From the NCBI RefSeq assembly GCF_023101345.1, contig NZ_CP095848.1, positions 3,622,001 through 3,686,000 of the forward strand: a stretch of DNA of 64,000 nucleotides, written 5' to 3'. This DNA comes from Hymenobacter sublimis (lineage in GTDB: Bacteria > Bacteroidota > Bacteroidia > Cytophagales > Hymenobacteraceae). A model generated the notes under the pieces. That model was not told where the DNA came from. It searched no databases and saw only the letters and a program-made list of their open reading frames with translations. Positions 6,666 to 14,549 of this stretch are shown here, piece after piece (the stretch's first letter is position 1; each line of letters opens with the position of its first letter). The translations under genes and the position numbers were made by a program.

Positions 6666-8261
6666 ATGCTAAACACGGCACAAAATGAACAAGCAAAAGA
6701 ATTAGGTCACATCGCCTTATTCACAGAAGCACTACCCAGTGATTTGGTTAGATCAATCGAAGAATCTGATTTACCTGATGAGGATTTAAGCTCAGCAGTT
6801 ATATTCTGCAAAATCATTTTACGTTTTAATATTTACAAAATAGCAGTTGACAAATATTCTCGTCGATTTCTCAAAGATATGCTTGAGGAACATTATGTAG
6901 AATACAAAGACGAAAGTTATCACGAAATTGAAAAAGGCACATTTAAGCAATATAATCCTGACTGGGAAAGAGTTATATTCAACCTAATCAAGCTGGATAT
7001 TATACAAATCCTACAGTGCAAAAACAACAGTCGCACCAAGAAAGGCAAACACTTTGTAAAGTACAGAATCAACCCTAAGCTACTAAATAACGAATTCGCT
7101 ACTATTGATTTCTTATCAACTAATCAAATAGTAAATGCAGGTACTTATTGGGGTGGAATAGAGAAGCAAATTCGTACGGACTTTGGCAAAATAGTCTTTG
7201 ATGCCATTGGAGCAAGAGCATCCATGAAGAAATCCTTGGCGACTTTGGACCCTTCAGTATGGTTGGTTACACAAGATTCTGTTGAGTACAAGTACAATTT
7301 AGTGCTTACAGGGATGCTTTTCACAAATGGCAAGCAAGTTGCACCAATACGTACTCGTGACCTACTCGACAATATTTTACTGGAAGACCAGCATCATGGA
7401 AAGCGCTTATTCTTAATCAATAAAGAATATGTTGTTGAAAAGCCGGACGTGTTTATCCAGCAGGTACGTGAACAGTTGCAAGCATCTCACGAAAGAACAA
7501 TTGCTTCTTTAGAAAGGGGAGACTTCTGGATAAAAGAAGATCAATCTACAGGCTATATTCATACTAGCCTTTCCCTTATCCCTGACCCCCTATTACCCTT
7601 CTTAACCGTTGATGGTGAGTCAGTAACTAAAATCATGCTGCGAGAGAACCAGCTACCCTCTTTAATTTACCTCATCGGTAGTGCCTTACAGTACTATAAG
7701 CGGAAGGAGTATACCAGACCTACTTTTCGATACCTCGAAGTTGCCTTGCCTGTACTGGCCCCTTCCAAGCAGGTAACTACTTTTCTCAGACATGCTCGCC
7801 AAGGAGTACTTATACAAAAAGTAGCAAAAGCGCTACAACTGGACGTATATGTTGTTGAGAAGAATATCGTACAGTGGCTTTTGAACGAACCTGAAGGACC
7901 GTGCAAACAAGCTCTTACTAACCTGTATGGACCTGTACTAGGATGGATTGAAGAAGCAAAGAACTTGTTAAAGAATGGCACCCCTGATACTACGTTCGGA
8001 AGTGTATTGCATAAAGTTGGAGCAAAGGTTATTAGGGACCTTTACACTCGGTCTGCAATAGTCCGCTCTGACCGTACTCTGTTTCCAAATGGTGAATCGC
8101 TAATTGTAAAAGCATCTAGTGCATTGAGTGTTGGAACAGACGTTGATACTTATTGTGAGAAGCATTTTGTGCCACACGCTTATCAATTTCACATACCGGA
8201 AGGAATGATGAAGATTCGTGTAATGGACTCCAATGCACTTCCATGCCTATTCTATCTATAA
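6666..8261 (+). CDS. Divergent, catalytically degenerate relative of the polymerase-like protein, 531 aa
   Basis: I recognise it only by comparison with the protein at 4433-5713. Shared landmarks in the same order are: a winged-helix-like N-terminus with G-K-H-F-V-K-Y-R-I-N-P near residues 127-137; F-W-I-K (287-290) then T-G-Y-I-H-T-S-L; the motif A position R-E-N-Q (326-329); and L-Y-G-P-V-L-G-W-I (420-428), matching L-Y-P-S-V-A-G-F-I in the partner. The motif A aspartate is replaced (M324), and no H-D-S motif C or K...Y-G motif B is found, so it is unlikely to catalyse nucleotide addition. It may be a structural or DNA-binding partner. Start is ATG at 6666; a 17-bp terminator follows. The homology is read by eye and needs a profile search. 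Confidence 0.6.
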   Translation: MLNTAQNEQAKELGHIALFTEALPSDLVRSIEESDLPDEDLSSAVIFCKIILRFNIYKIAVDKYSRRFLKDMLEEHYVEYKDESYHEIEKGTFKQYNPDWERVIFNLIKLDIIQILQCKNNSRTKKGKHFVKYRINPKLLNNEFATIDFLSTNQIVNAGTYWGGIEKQIRTDFGKIVFDAIGARASMKKSLATLDPSVWLVTQDSVEYKYNLVLTGMLFTNGKQVAPIRTRDLLDNILLEDQHHGKRLFLINKEYVVEKPDVFIQQVREQLQASHERTIASLERGDFWIKEDQSTGYIHTSLSLIPDPLLPFLTVDGESVTKIMLRENQLPSLIYLIGSALQYYKRKEYTRPTFRYLEVALPVLAPSKQVTTFLRHARQGVLIQKVAKALQLDVYVVEKNIVQWLLNEPEGPCKQALTNLYGPVLGWIEEAKNLLKNGTPDTTFGSVLHKVGAKVIRDLYTRSAIVRSDRTLFPNGESLIVKASSALSVGTDVDTYCEKHFVPHAYQFHIPEGMMKIRVMDSNALPCLFYL

Positions 8262-8297
8262 CGACAAAAGCCTCTCCTGTGGAGAGGCTTTTGTCGT
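8261..8297 (+). terminator. Strong rho-independent terminator or bidirectional hairpin
   Basis: A perfect 17-base-pair stem (8261-8277 with 8281-8297) closes a three-base TGT loop. It begins at the last base of the TAA stop codon of the 531-aa gene. AAAA and TTTT runs sit inside the stem, so it could act on both strands. Confidence 0.8.
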
Positions 8298-8409
8298 TGC
8301 GGCTTATAATAGGAGCCATTCCAAGGAAAAAACGACTCACTGAGAGCATAGCTGCTTTCCGAATTAGAATCTAGCATTTACAAAGCGTATCTAATGTCGC
8401 TACCTACTC

Positions 8410-9771
8410 TTAAAGCAAGTGTTCGAAAGCCGAGTCAACTGTATTTGATGCAAAGGAATCCAAGTACACGGCGGTAACTGCCTCAGACTTATGTCCCATT
8501 GCCTCACTGATTACAGCAGTAGCTACCCCAAACTGCTTCAAGTTGGTCGCAAATGAATGACGGGCTACATAGGTAGTAATAGGAGTAATTATTCCTACAG
8601 ATTCACCTAACACCTTTAAGTCCTTGTTCACTTGACCTAGTACTTTGTGCAGTCTATTCTTTATCTGCGTCGGCGTTTGATGCAGATTAGATTTAAGAAC
8701 AGGAAATATGTAGTTATCCTGAGTAGTGCGGGTTAACCCTTCGTACGCCGCAACTATGCTGAGGGCAGGAGCCAACAGCCGAAGGGAAAACTTACCCCCT
8801 GTCTTCTGCCGAGTGTACTGTAAGCGCTGTGGTAAACCATTTTCGCTACCGTGTAAGTCACGCCAGCGAAGTTGGGCTAGGTCCACAAAGTTGATTCCGC
8901 CACAGTAAAAGGAGAATAAGAACACATTTTTGGCGAGACGCATTCTATCCGTATCGGGTAGCGAATCCTCTAAGAGCCTAATGTCTTCTCTGGTAATGGC
9001 TCTTTTGCTAGTGGTAACGTCAAATTTACCTACGCTAAACTTATGTCTTTCTGCCACATTACGAGCGAAAGGATAAGTACTAGCTTTAGCTACTCCGTTA
9101 GCAATAGCTTTATTTAAAACTGCCCGAAGTGTACGAAAGCGAAGTGAGAGGGTAATTTCAGCTGCACCAGTAGCCCGAAGTGCCATTTCCCACTCGTTAC
9201 AAAAGGCGACGTCTGCTCTATCGAAAGGAATGTCGTAGAGCTTCACCCATTCGAGCCAGTCTTTTTCTTTACCCTTTCCAGTTGGCGGTTCCGAAGCGCC
9301 ACATTCAGACGCAATAAATTTCGCTAACTGGTTCGCAAGGTCACGATATACGCCAGCGTTACCAATTTGACCGGCTGCTGACATACTTTGCGCTAACTCT
9401 TCTGTGTAGGCTAGTATTCCGACTCGACGTAGCTTCTTTCGTAACTCGTTTGCTTTTACAGCTACTATTTCGGGGTCATGAACTCTATCGTCCTCGGCTA
9501 ACGCCTCTGCTGCTGCTTCAAATTTGGCTTCCTGAGCTTTCAGCTTTTTCCACAACGCTTTGGTGTCGCCTGGGTAGCTCTTCCGAATTTCTCCTTTCTT
9601 CTCATTCCAGTACTTAGGATGAAGTGAAAGGCCAGTGGCAATGTATTTCAGTTTACGGTCCTTGGTAATCCGAACCATAAAAGGGTGCGAACCATCAGCT
9701 AAGGTCTTGCTAGTGTAGTAGACGGCCCTAACCGTAGCTTTTCCTTCTTTGAAATCAGTCGTTCTTGCCAT
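8410..9771 (-). CDS. Tyrosine integrase (Bacteroidota mobile-element type), 453 aa
   Basis: Domains in order: N-terminal arm-type DNA-binding domain (about 1-95, with Y-I-A-T-G-L-S-L-H-P-K-Y-W-N), SAM-like core-binding domain (about 115-245), and catalytic domain (about 255-453). Visible active-site residues: Lys near 323 (Q-K-T-G-G-K), R404 in Y-V-A-R-H-S-F-A-T, H427 in M-G-H-K, and nucleophile Y436 in V-Y-L-D-S. The expected first arginine is missing: the equivalent stretch reads C-G-G-I-N-F-V-D-L (290-298). Loss of Arg I is known in CTnDOT-type integrases. It probably excises and integrates this island at the adjacent tRNA-Gly(CCC) site. Start is ATG at 9771, with GTTTAAAC repeats directly upstream. 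Confidence 0.92.
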   Translation of the reverse strand: MARTTDFKEGKATVRAVYYTSKTLADGSHPFMVRITKDRKLKYIATGLSLHPKYWNEKKGEIRKSYPGDTKALWKKLKAQEAKFEAAAEALAEDDRVHDPEIVAVKANELRKKLRRVGILAYTEELAQSMSAAGQIGNAGVYRDLANQLAKFIASECGASEPPTGKGKEKDWLEWVKLYDIPFDRADVAFCNEWEMALRATGAAEITLSLRFRTLRAVLNKAIANGVAKASTYPFARNVAERHKFSVGKFDVTTSKRAITREDIRLLEDSLPDTDRMRLAKNVFLFSFYCGGINFVDLAQLRWRDLHGSENGLPQRLQYTRQKTGGKFSLRLLAPALSIVAAYEGLTRTTQDNYIFPVLKSNLHQTPTQIKNRLHKVLGQVNKDLKVLGESVGIITPITTYVARHSFATNLKQFGVATAVISEAMGHKSEAVTAVYLDSFASNTVDSAFEHLL

Positions 9772-9774
9772 ACA

Positions 9775-9857
9775 GTTTAAACCAGCGCCGGTTTAAACGT
9801 TGGTTTAAACAAAAGTAGTTAAACAGGCCATTTTAGCAACATAAATCAGTTTAAAAC
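9775..9857. promoter_or_regulatory. Clustered GTTTAAAC sites upstream of the integrase
   Basis: Three perfect GTTTAAAC palindromes at 9775-9782, 9791-9798 and 9803-9810, a partial one (GTTAAAC, 9818-9824) and a GTTTAAAAC at 9849-9857 lie between the integrase start and the tRNA fragment. The first two form a larger inverted repeat GTTTAAACC/GGTTTAAAC. Arm-type integrase binding sites, or operator sites for integrase autoregulation, are the simplest explanations. Confidence 0.6.
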
Positions 9858-9890
9858 GCTATGTAAAGCCATTTTTATTAGACAACCCAA

Positions 9891-9935
9891 AGCTTCCCAA
9901 GCTGAGGGTCGCGAGTTCGAGCCTCGTTTCCCGCT
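9891..9935 (+). other. Attachment site: 3' half of tRNA-Gly(CCC)
   Basis: From the anticodon loop onward this is a clean tRNA 3' half: loop TTCCCAA with anticodon CCC, 3' anticodon stem GCTGA (9901-9905), variable loop GGGTC, T-arm GCGAG-TTCGAGC-CTCGT, acceptor strand TTCCCGC (9928-9934) and discriminator T. The matching D-arm, 5' acceptor strand and 5' anticodon stem are absent: the sequence before 9891 reads ACAACCCAA, which cannot pair. CCA is not encoded. This is a displaced tRNA end created by integration, with crossover probably near the anticodon loop, where tyrosine integrases often cut. It is not a functional tRNA. Confidence 0.85.
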
Positions 9936-9938
9936 CAT

Positions 9939-9977
9939 AAAAAAGCCCCTTGCTTCTACTAGCAAGGGGCTTTTTTT
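9939..9977. terminator. Bidirectional terminator at the island boundary
   Basis: Stem AAAGCCCCTTGC pairs with GCAAGGGGCTTT around a short loop, with A- and T-runs outside. It was probably the native terminator of the tRNA-Gly gene and also serves the minus-strand Kdp kinase gene ending at 10020. Confidence 0.85.
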
Positions 9978-10019
9978 ATGACTTGACTTGTAAATGAATG
10001 GCTATTTAAGAAGCCTGGA

Positions 10020-11816
10020 TTACTCTGGCCGTGCTAGCGGTAGTGTGAAGCTGAAGGTGCTGCCGCTGCCCAGCTCACTTTCTACCCACAGCTGCCCGCC
10101 CTGGCTCCCAATAAACTCGCGGGCGATGCTCAGACCCAGGCCCGAACCACCTTTGTAACCGTTTTTGTCGGGAATCTGGACGAAGCGTTGGAAGATTTTC
10201 TCCTGATACTGGGGGGCAATGCCGGGGCCGTGGTCCTGCACGCTGATGCGGATCTGGGGCTGGGCCTCGGTGGTGAGAGCCGCCCGAATATGAATTTGCG
10301 CCTGTTCCGGGGAGTAGCGGATAGCGTTGGCCAGCAGGTTGAGCAGCACCCAGGTCGTTTTCTCGATGTCGGCGCGCACGGCAGGTAGCGTGTCGGCAAT
10401 CTGGATGTCGAGGGTGAGCTGCTTGGGCTGGAGCTGGAGCTGAATGGTGGCGGCGGCAAACTGCACTACCTCGGCCACGCGGGCCGCCTGGAAGTTGAGT
10501 TGGATATTGCCCGACTCTAGCCGCGACACGTCAATCAGCTCCCCTACCAGCCGCAGCAGGCGCTGGTTTTCCTGCTTGATGGTAGCCAGAATGTTCTGCT
10601 GCTCCTCATTCACGGGGCCGACCTTGCCGTTTTGCAGCAGCTTCAAACTGAAGTTGATGCTCGACAAGGGCGTTTTCAACTCGTGCGACACCGTAGCCAG
10701 GAAGTTCGACTTGGCTTGGTCCAGCTTCTTGTACTCCGACACATTGCGCAGCGTCAAAATAGAGCCCACGAACTCCATCTTATCCAGGACTTCATTAAAG
10801 CTCACCACATCGTTCACGCTGACGCGGTAGTAGGCTTCCTCATCGTGCTGGGCCAGGGTGAGCACGGGAGCGGCTTCGGTGGGGCGCTGGGCGGCGGGCG
10901 TATCGAGGTGACGCAGCAGTTCCCGGAACAGGTCGTTTTGCTGGGCTATTTCCTCGGCGGGGCGGTTCAGGAGCTGCTCGGGGGGTAGGGACAGGAGCTG
11001 CTGGGCCACGGGGTTGGCCAGAATCAGGCGGCGGTTTTCATCCACCAGCAACAGGCCTTCATCGAGGTTGTTCACGAGGCTGACCATGCGGTTGCGCTCG
11101 GCCAGCAGTTGGGCCAGCGTGGAGGTGCGGTAGTCTTGCAGCTGCACCAGCAGGCGGTTGAAGGCCCGCGCCACGGCGCCAAATTCGTCGTGGCCTTCCA
11201 CCGGAATGGAGTTGGAGTAATCCTGGTGGGTAGCGTTTTCGATGCTGGCCGAGAGCTTGCGCAATCCACTCACGGCGGCTTCGGGCACGCTCAGCACAAA
11301 CAACAGGCAGGTCAGGACCGCAAATGTGAGTAGGGCCAGCACGTAGCCAGTTTGCTCCGTCGCTAGGCGGTTGGCGGCTTCGTTTTTACGCGTCAGAGCC
11401 TGGGTATTCAGGCCTACCATGCGGTACGTGAGTTGCCGCAACTGGCCCATGTGCGCGGTCCATAATTGCAGCGCCGTGGTGTCGGAAGCCAGATACCGTT
11501 CCGTATCGGCCAACTCACTGAACAAGGAATCAACTACCTGCTGCTCACCGGGTTCGGTTACGTTGCCAGCCTCGCGGGCCAGTAGTTGCTCAAACCGTTG
11601 CTTGGCTTGTGTATCCAGCGGGGCCTCCTGAGCCTGCAAACGGTCAAGGGCCCGCAACATGTGCTGGCCTAGCTCCACGGAATACAAATTGTCCCGCAAC
11701 ACGTTGCGGGCGCTGCGGTCCAGGCGGTTAAGCGAGTACAGGGTAAACGCGCTGACGCCCAGCAGCAGGAGCAACATGGTCAGAAACGCCAGCGTGATTT
11801 TGGTTTTGAGATTCAT
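10020..11816 (-). CDS. Membrane histidine kinase of the Kdp cluster (HAMP-PAS-HisKA-HATPase), 598 aa
   Basis: The frame is open from 12173, but that would overlap the KdpD gene by about 300 bases. ATG at 11816 gives M-N-L-K-T-K-I and a first membrane segment (about 8-28). A periplasmic helical sensor region runs to about 157, then a second membrane segment (158-178), HAMP (about 180-232), PAS (about 240-360), dimerisation domain with H378 in S-H-E-L-K-T-P-L, and an ATPase domain with N-L-L-A-N-A-I-R-Y-S, G-P-G-I-A and G-L-G-L-S-I-A. It lies 41 bases downstream of the KdpD half protein, which lacks a kinase domain, so it probably supplies the kinase activity. The likely phosphate acceptor is the sigma-54 regulator at 21300-22652, as no kdpE is present. 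Confidence 0.9.
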   Translation of the reverse strand: MNLKTKITLAFLTMLLLLLGVSAFTLYSLNRLDRSARNVLRDNLYSVELGQHMLRALDRLQAQEAPLDTQAKQRFEQLLAREAGNVTEPGEQQVVDSLFSELADTERYLASDTTALQLWTAHMGQLRQLTYRMVGLNTQALTRKNEAANRLATEQTGYVLALLTFAVLTCLLFVLSVPEAAVSGLRKLSASIENATHQDYSNSIPVEGHDEFGAVARAFNRLLVQLQDYRTSTLAQLLAERNRMVSLVNNLDEGLLLVDENRRLILANPVAQQLLSLPPEQLLNRPAEEIAQQNDLFRELLRHLDTPAAQRPTEAAPVLTLAQHDEEAYYRVSVNDVVSFNEVLDKMEFVGSILTLRNVSEYKKLDQAKSNFLATVSHELKTPLSSINFSLKLLQNGKVGPVNEEQQNILATIKQENQRLLRLVGELIDVSRLESGNIQLNFQAARVAEVVQFAAATIQLQLQPKQLTLDIQIADTLPAVRADIEKTTWVLLNLLANAIRYSPEQAQIHIRAALTTEAQPQIRISVQDHGPGIAPQYQEKIFQRFVQIPDKNGYKGGSGLGLSIAREFIGSQGGQLWVESELGSGSTFSFTLPLARPE

Positions 11817-11857
11817 GAATGAGAGAGGGTAGTAAGCTGGCGGCAACGTGAGGCCGA

Positions 11858-13027
11858 TCAGTAGGTCACCAGAAACAGGTCCAGGTCGGTATCCGTGTGG
11901 GCCACGGCCCGGATCAGGGCCGACGTAGTACCCGGACGACGGGTTAGCCGCTGCCACCAACCTTTTTCCCGCGTGACGCCGCAAATAAGTAGGGTAGCGC
12001 GCTTTTCCTGGGCCACGCGCAGTATCTCCGCTACCACCGCATCCGACTTCACCCGCAGAATCTGACCGCCCAGCTCGGTGGCTAATTGCAGATTGCGCAG
12101 CAGGTGGCGCTGGGTAGCCAGTCCTACCCGGTCCGCTGATTCGCGGGCGGTTTGCACATAGAGCACGTACCAAGTGGCCGTGCCCAGGCGGTCGGCGAGG
12201 CGGGAGGTTTTGCGGATGATTTCGCGGGCGGCCGGGGCGTTGGAATTGATACAGGCCAGCAGCCGGTCGTGGTTGCGACGCGGGGCGGGCACCGGGGCCG
12301 CGCCCGTATCAATCTGGCGGCTAAGCTGCCCGGCCACTTCCCGCAACGCTAGCTCACGCAGTTGCAGCAAGTTTTCGGGCTGAAAGAAGTTGCGCAGGGC
12401 CGTGGGCACCTTCTGCGGGTCGTAGATTTTGCCTTCTTCCAGCCGGGCCCGCAGCTCGGGCACGGTCAGGTCCACATTTACTACCTCATCGGCCAGCTTG
12501 AGGAGCTGGTCGGGCACCCGCTCGGCTACGTCCTGGCCCGTGATGCGTAGCACCTGGTCGTGGAGGCTTTCCAGGTGCTGGACGTTCACGGCGGTAATCA
12601 CCGAAATGCCCGCCCGCACCAGCTGCTCCACGTCCTGCCAGCGTTTCTCGTTTTCCGAGCCGGGCACGTTGGTGTGAGCCAGTTCATCGACGACGACCAC
12701 CGCCGGCCGGCGCTGCAGAATAGCCGCCACGTCCATTTCTTCCAGCATGCGGCCTTTGTAGAAGATGCTTTTGCGCTTGATCAGGGGCAAGTTCTGCAGC
12801 TGGGCCACGGTGCCGGCCCGCCCGTGGGTTTCCACGTAGCCCAATACCACATCTACGCCGTGCTGGCGCAGCTCCTGGGCCTCCTGCAACATGCGGTAGG
12901 TTTTGCCTACCCCCGCGGCCAGCCCAATGTACACCTTCAGCCGCCCGCGCCGCGGCTCCTGCACCAGCCGCAGAAACCGCTCCGCCGATAAGTCGCGCAG
13001 CTGGTCGTCATCGTTGGAAGGAGGCAT
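11858..13027 (-). CDS. kdpD: KdpD N-terminal sensor protein without kinase domain, 389 aa
   Basis: Residues 28-240 match the KdpD sensor domain: Walker A G-L-A-A-G-V-G-K-T-Y (35-44), Y-V-E-T-H-G-R, D-E-L-A-H-T-N-V-P-G-S and Q-H-L-E-S-L-H-D. Residues about 245-389 are a universal-stress-like domain. E. coli KdpD continues with four membrane spans and a kinase; this protein stops before them. The truncated form is usual in Bacteroidota kdp operons, where the kinase is encoded next door (10020-11816). It should be a cytosolic K+/nucleotide sensor acting on that kinase. It starts with ATG at 13027, after a porin-like gene and a GC-rich hairpin. Confidence 0.92.
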   Translation of the reverse strand: MPPSNDDDQLRDLSAERFLRLVQEPRRGRLKVYIGLAAGVGKTYRMLQEAQELRQHGVDVVLGYVETHGRAGTVAQLQNLPLIKRKSIFYKGRMLEEMDVAAILQRRPAVVVVDELAHTNVPGSENEKRWQDVEQLVRAGISVITAVNVQHLESLHDQVLRITGQDVAERVPDQLLKLADEVVNVDLTVPELRARLEEGKIYDPQKVPTALRNFFQPENLLQLRELALREVAGQLSRQIDTGAAPVPAPRRNHDRLLACINSNAPAAREIIRKTSRLADRLGTATWYVLYVQTARESADRVGLATQRHLLRNLQLATELGGQILRVKSDAVVAEILRVAQEKRATLLICGVTREKGWWQRLTRRPGTTSALIRAVAHTDTDLDLFLVTY

Positions 13028-13105
13028 GGAATAGACTTGTGGAAATTACTGTGCTGTTGGGTACAGACCCCGGGGTCGTTCTGGCATCGGCGCCTCACCC
13101 CCCGG

Positions 13106-13128
13106 CCCCCTCTCCGGGGGAGAGGGGG
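13106..13128. repeat. GC-rich hairpin between porin and kdpD genes
   Basis: CCCCCTCTCC (13106-13115) pairs perfectly with GGAGAGGGGG (13119-13128) across a three-base loop. The flanks (CCTCACCCCCCGG before, AGCCGAACGAC after) resemble the element at 17287-17454, so this is probably a shorter member of the same dispersed repeat. There is no T-run. Confidence 0.7.
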
Positions 13129-13231
13129 AGCCGAACGACTATTGGTTAGCCAGCAGGAGAGATGCTTCGGCTGCGCTCAGCATGGCAGACGATTTTATTT
13201 AGACTTGTAGCCCAACCTGCTTACTTCCTTC

Positions 13232-14362
13232 CTAGAAAGAAATAGCAATGCTGCTGGTCAGGTTGCCGTAGGAGTTGGAAGGCTGGCCGTTGCGGTCGGT
13301 GAGAAAATCCTGGCCGGAGTGGAATACGCGGCCTTCTACTCGGAAAGTCACGTTGCTAGTGGGCAGGTAGTCGAGGTTGAGGGAGGCGGCTTTTACCTTG
13401 AAGTCGGCATCCGTGGGGGCCGGTGAAATTGAGGAGATGATGACGCCGTGGTCGGCGTTGTAGTACTCGGCGCGGGCCGTGGCCGACCACTTATCGGCCA
13501 GCTTGTAGCGCACGAATGCCGCGCCGGTGTGCCAGGTATCGGCTTTGCTGCCGCGGGCGGCCTGCTCCTGCTTGCCCACGTCGAATACGCCGGCCACGCT
13601 CAGGCGCTCGGTGACGGCGTAGCTCACGTAAAAATCGTGGAAGTAGCGGCGGCGCTTCTGTAGGGCCTGGGGTTGCTCGTTGCCATAGAACGTGCTGCTG
13701 TTGATGAGCAGCTTGTCGGTTGGCTTCCACTGAATTTGGGTGCCCACCGCTTTTTTCTGGTTGTTTTCCCGGATGTTCTGCCAGCCGTTGAGCACCAGCG
13801 CCGTTAGGGTCAGCTTGGAGTCCACTTCGTAGGTGAAGCGGGCGCCGGCCTCGTAGTACGGCGAGTTTTCGGCCATCATAGACCTGGTAAGCGTCCAGTT
13901 ATCTTTGCTGATAGCCGACTCGAAACCAATGTGGGAGCCGAAAATACCTACGTCGAGCCAGGCTTTCTGGAACGGCCGGAAACCCGCGTATGCCTCGTAG
14001 ATGTGGCGCAGCACCGGGTCCTCGGCGGCGTAGTTGGCTGAAACGTAGGTGCCGGCGTGCAGGCCCAGGGCTCCGCGCACCTGCCCGTTGTCGTAGCGCA
14101 GGCCCAGAATGGCGTTGTTCACCGTAAACTCGTTCTGGCGGTCGTGGGAATACAGGAAACCGGGCCGGTCGTTGGTAGCCGCGTGCTTGATGTCGTAGCC
14201 ATAGTAGCCATCCACAAACCCGTAGGTAGTGAGGGGGTTGGCAGGCGGGGTAGCTGGCGCCTCGGCAGGCGTCACCACTGAATCGGCAGCAACGGGAATG
14301 GTTTGAGCGGTAGCAGCTGCGCTGCACAGCAGGCCGAGGGCAAGTAGGGAAATAGATTTCAT
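13232..14362 (-). CDS. Outer-membrane porin-like beta-barrel protein of the kdp operon, 376 aa
   Basis: The frame is open from 14554, but the first 64 codons run through a palindromic repeat. ATG at 14362 starts a good signal peptide (M-K-S-I-S-L-L-A-L-G-L-L, cleavage after A-T-A-Q). The mature part alternates hydrophobic and polar residues with many aromatic strand ends (Y-G-F-V-D-G-Y-Y-G-Y, G-A-R-F-T-Y-E-V, A-R-A-E-Y-Y) and ends in I-A-I-S-F, as outer-membrane barrels do. It lies between kdpC and kdpD on the same strand. It probably lets K+ or other ions cross the outer membrane; this role is inferred from position. Confidence 0.8.
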   Translation of the reverse strand: MKSISLLALGLLCSAAATAQTIPVAADSVVTPAEAPATPPANPLTTYGFVDGYYGYDIKHAATNDRPGFLYSHDRQNEFTVNNAILGLRYDNGQVRGALGLHAGTYVSANYAAEDPVLRHIYEAYAGFRPFQKAWLDVGIFGSHIGFESAISKDNWTLTRSMMAENSPYYEAGARFTYEVDSKLTLTALVLNGWQNIRENNQKKAVGTQIQWKPTDKLLINSSTFYGNEQPQALQKRRRYFHDFYVSYAVTERLSVAGVFDVGKQEQAARGSKADTWHTGAAFVRYKLADKWSATARAEYYNADHGVIISSISPAPTDADFKVKAASLNLDYLPTSNVTFRVEGRVFHSGQDFLTDRNGQPSNSYGNLTSSIAISF

Positions 14363-14444
14363 GGGAGAGAAGTGCCCGTAGCGTGCGGCGGGTAGAGGGA
14401 ATAAGGACGAAAGAATACGATCAAACGAAGGTAGGCGAGCTGGG

Positions 14445-14549
14445 CTGTAGAGACGCGATACTTCGCGTCTTGTTGTTGGCTGATGTTGTGTGTACCCGCG
14501 TTCTGCTGGGCCGTTCAACGACAAGACGCGAAGTGTCGCGTCTCTACAG
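14445..14549. repeat. Palindromic repeat at the kdpC/porin junction
   Basis: A near-perfect 34-base inverted repeat (14445-14478 with 14516-14549; cores AGACGCGATACTTCGCGTCT and AGACGCGAAGTGTCGCGTCT) with a 37-base spacer. Each arm also contains a smaller internal palindrome. The right arm contains the stop codon of kdpC (14544-14546). Confidence 0.85.

Larger units (their letters stand above)
1..9935. mobile_element. Integrated genomic island, right end (left end outside window)
   Basis: The right boundary is defined by a tyrosine integrase gene at 8410-9771 next to a 45-base 3' fragment of a tRNA-Gly(CCC) gene on the plus strand. Everything to the left is visibly more AT-rich than the chromosome to the right and contains mostly unrecognised small genes, a nuclease pseudogene, a lipoprotein, an XRE regulator and two related polymerase-like proteins. 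When an element integrates into the 3' part of a tRNA gene, its own copy restores the tRNA at one end and the displaced 3' piece marks the other. The fragment here is at the right end, so the intact tRNA-Gly is expected left of base 1. No conjugation or phage structural genes are visible. Minimum length is about 9.9 kb. Confidence 0.8.

Noticed and set aside
9881..9937. Functional tRNA gene
   Set aside because: The 5' acceptor strand, D-arm and 5' anticodon stem are missing; only the 3' half is present.
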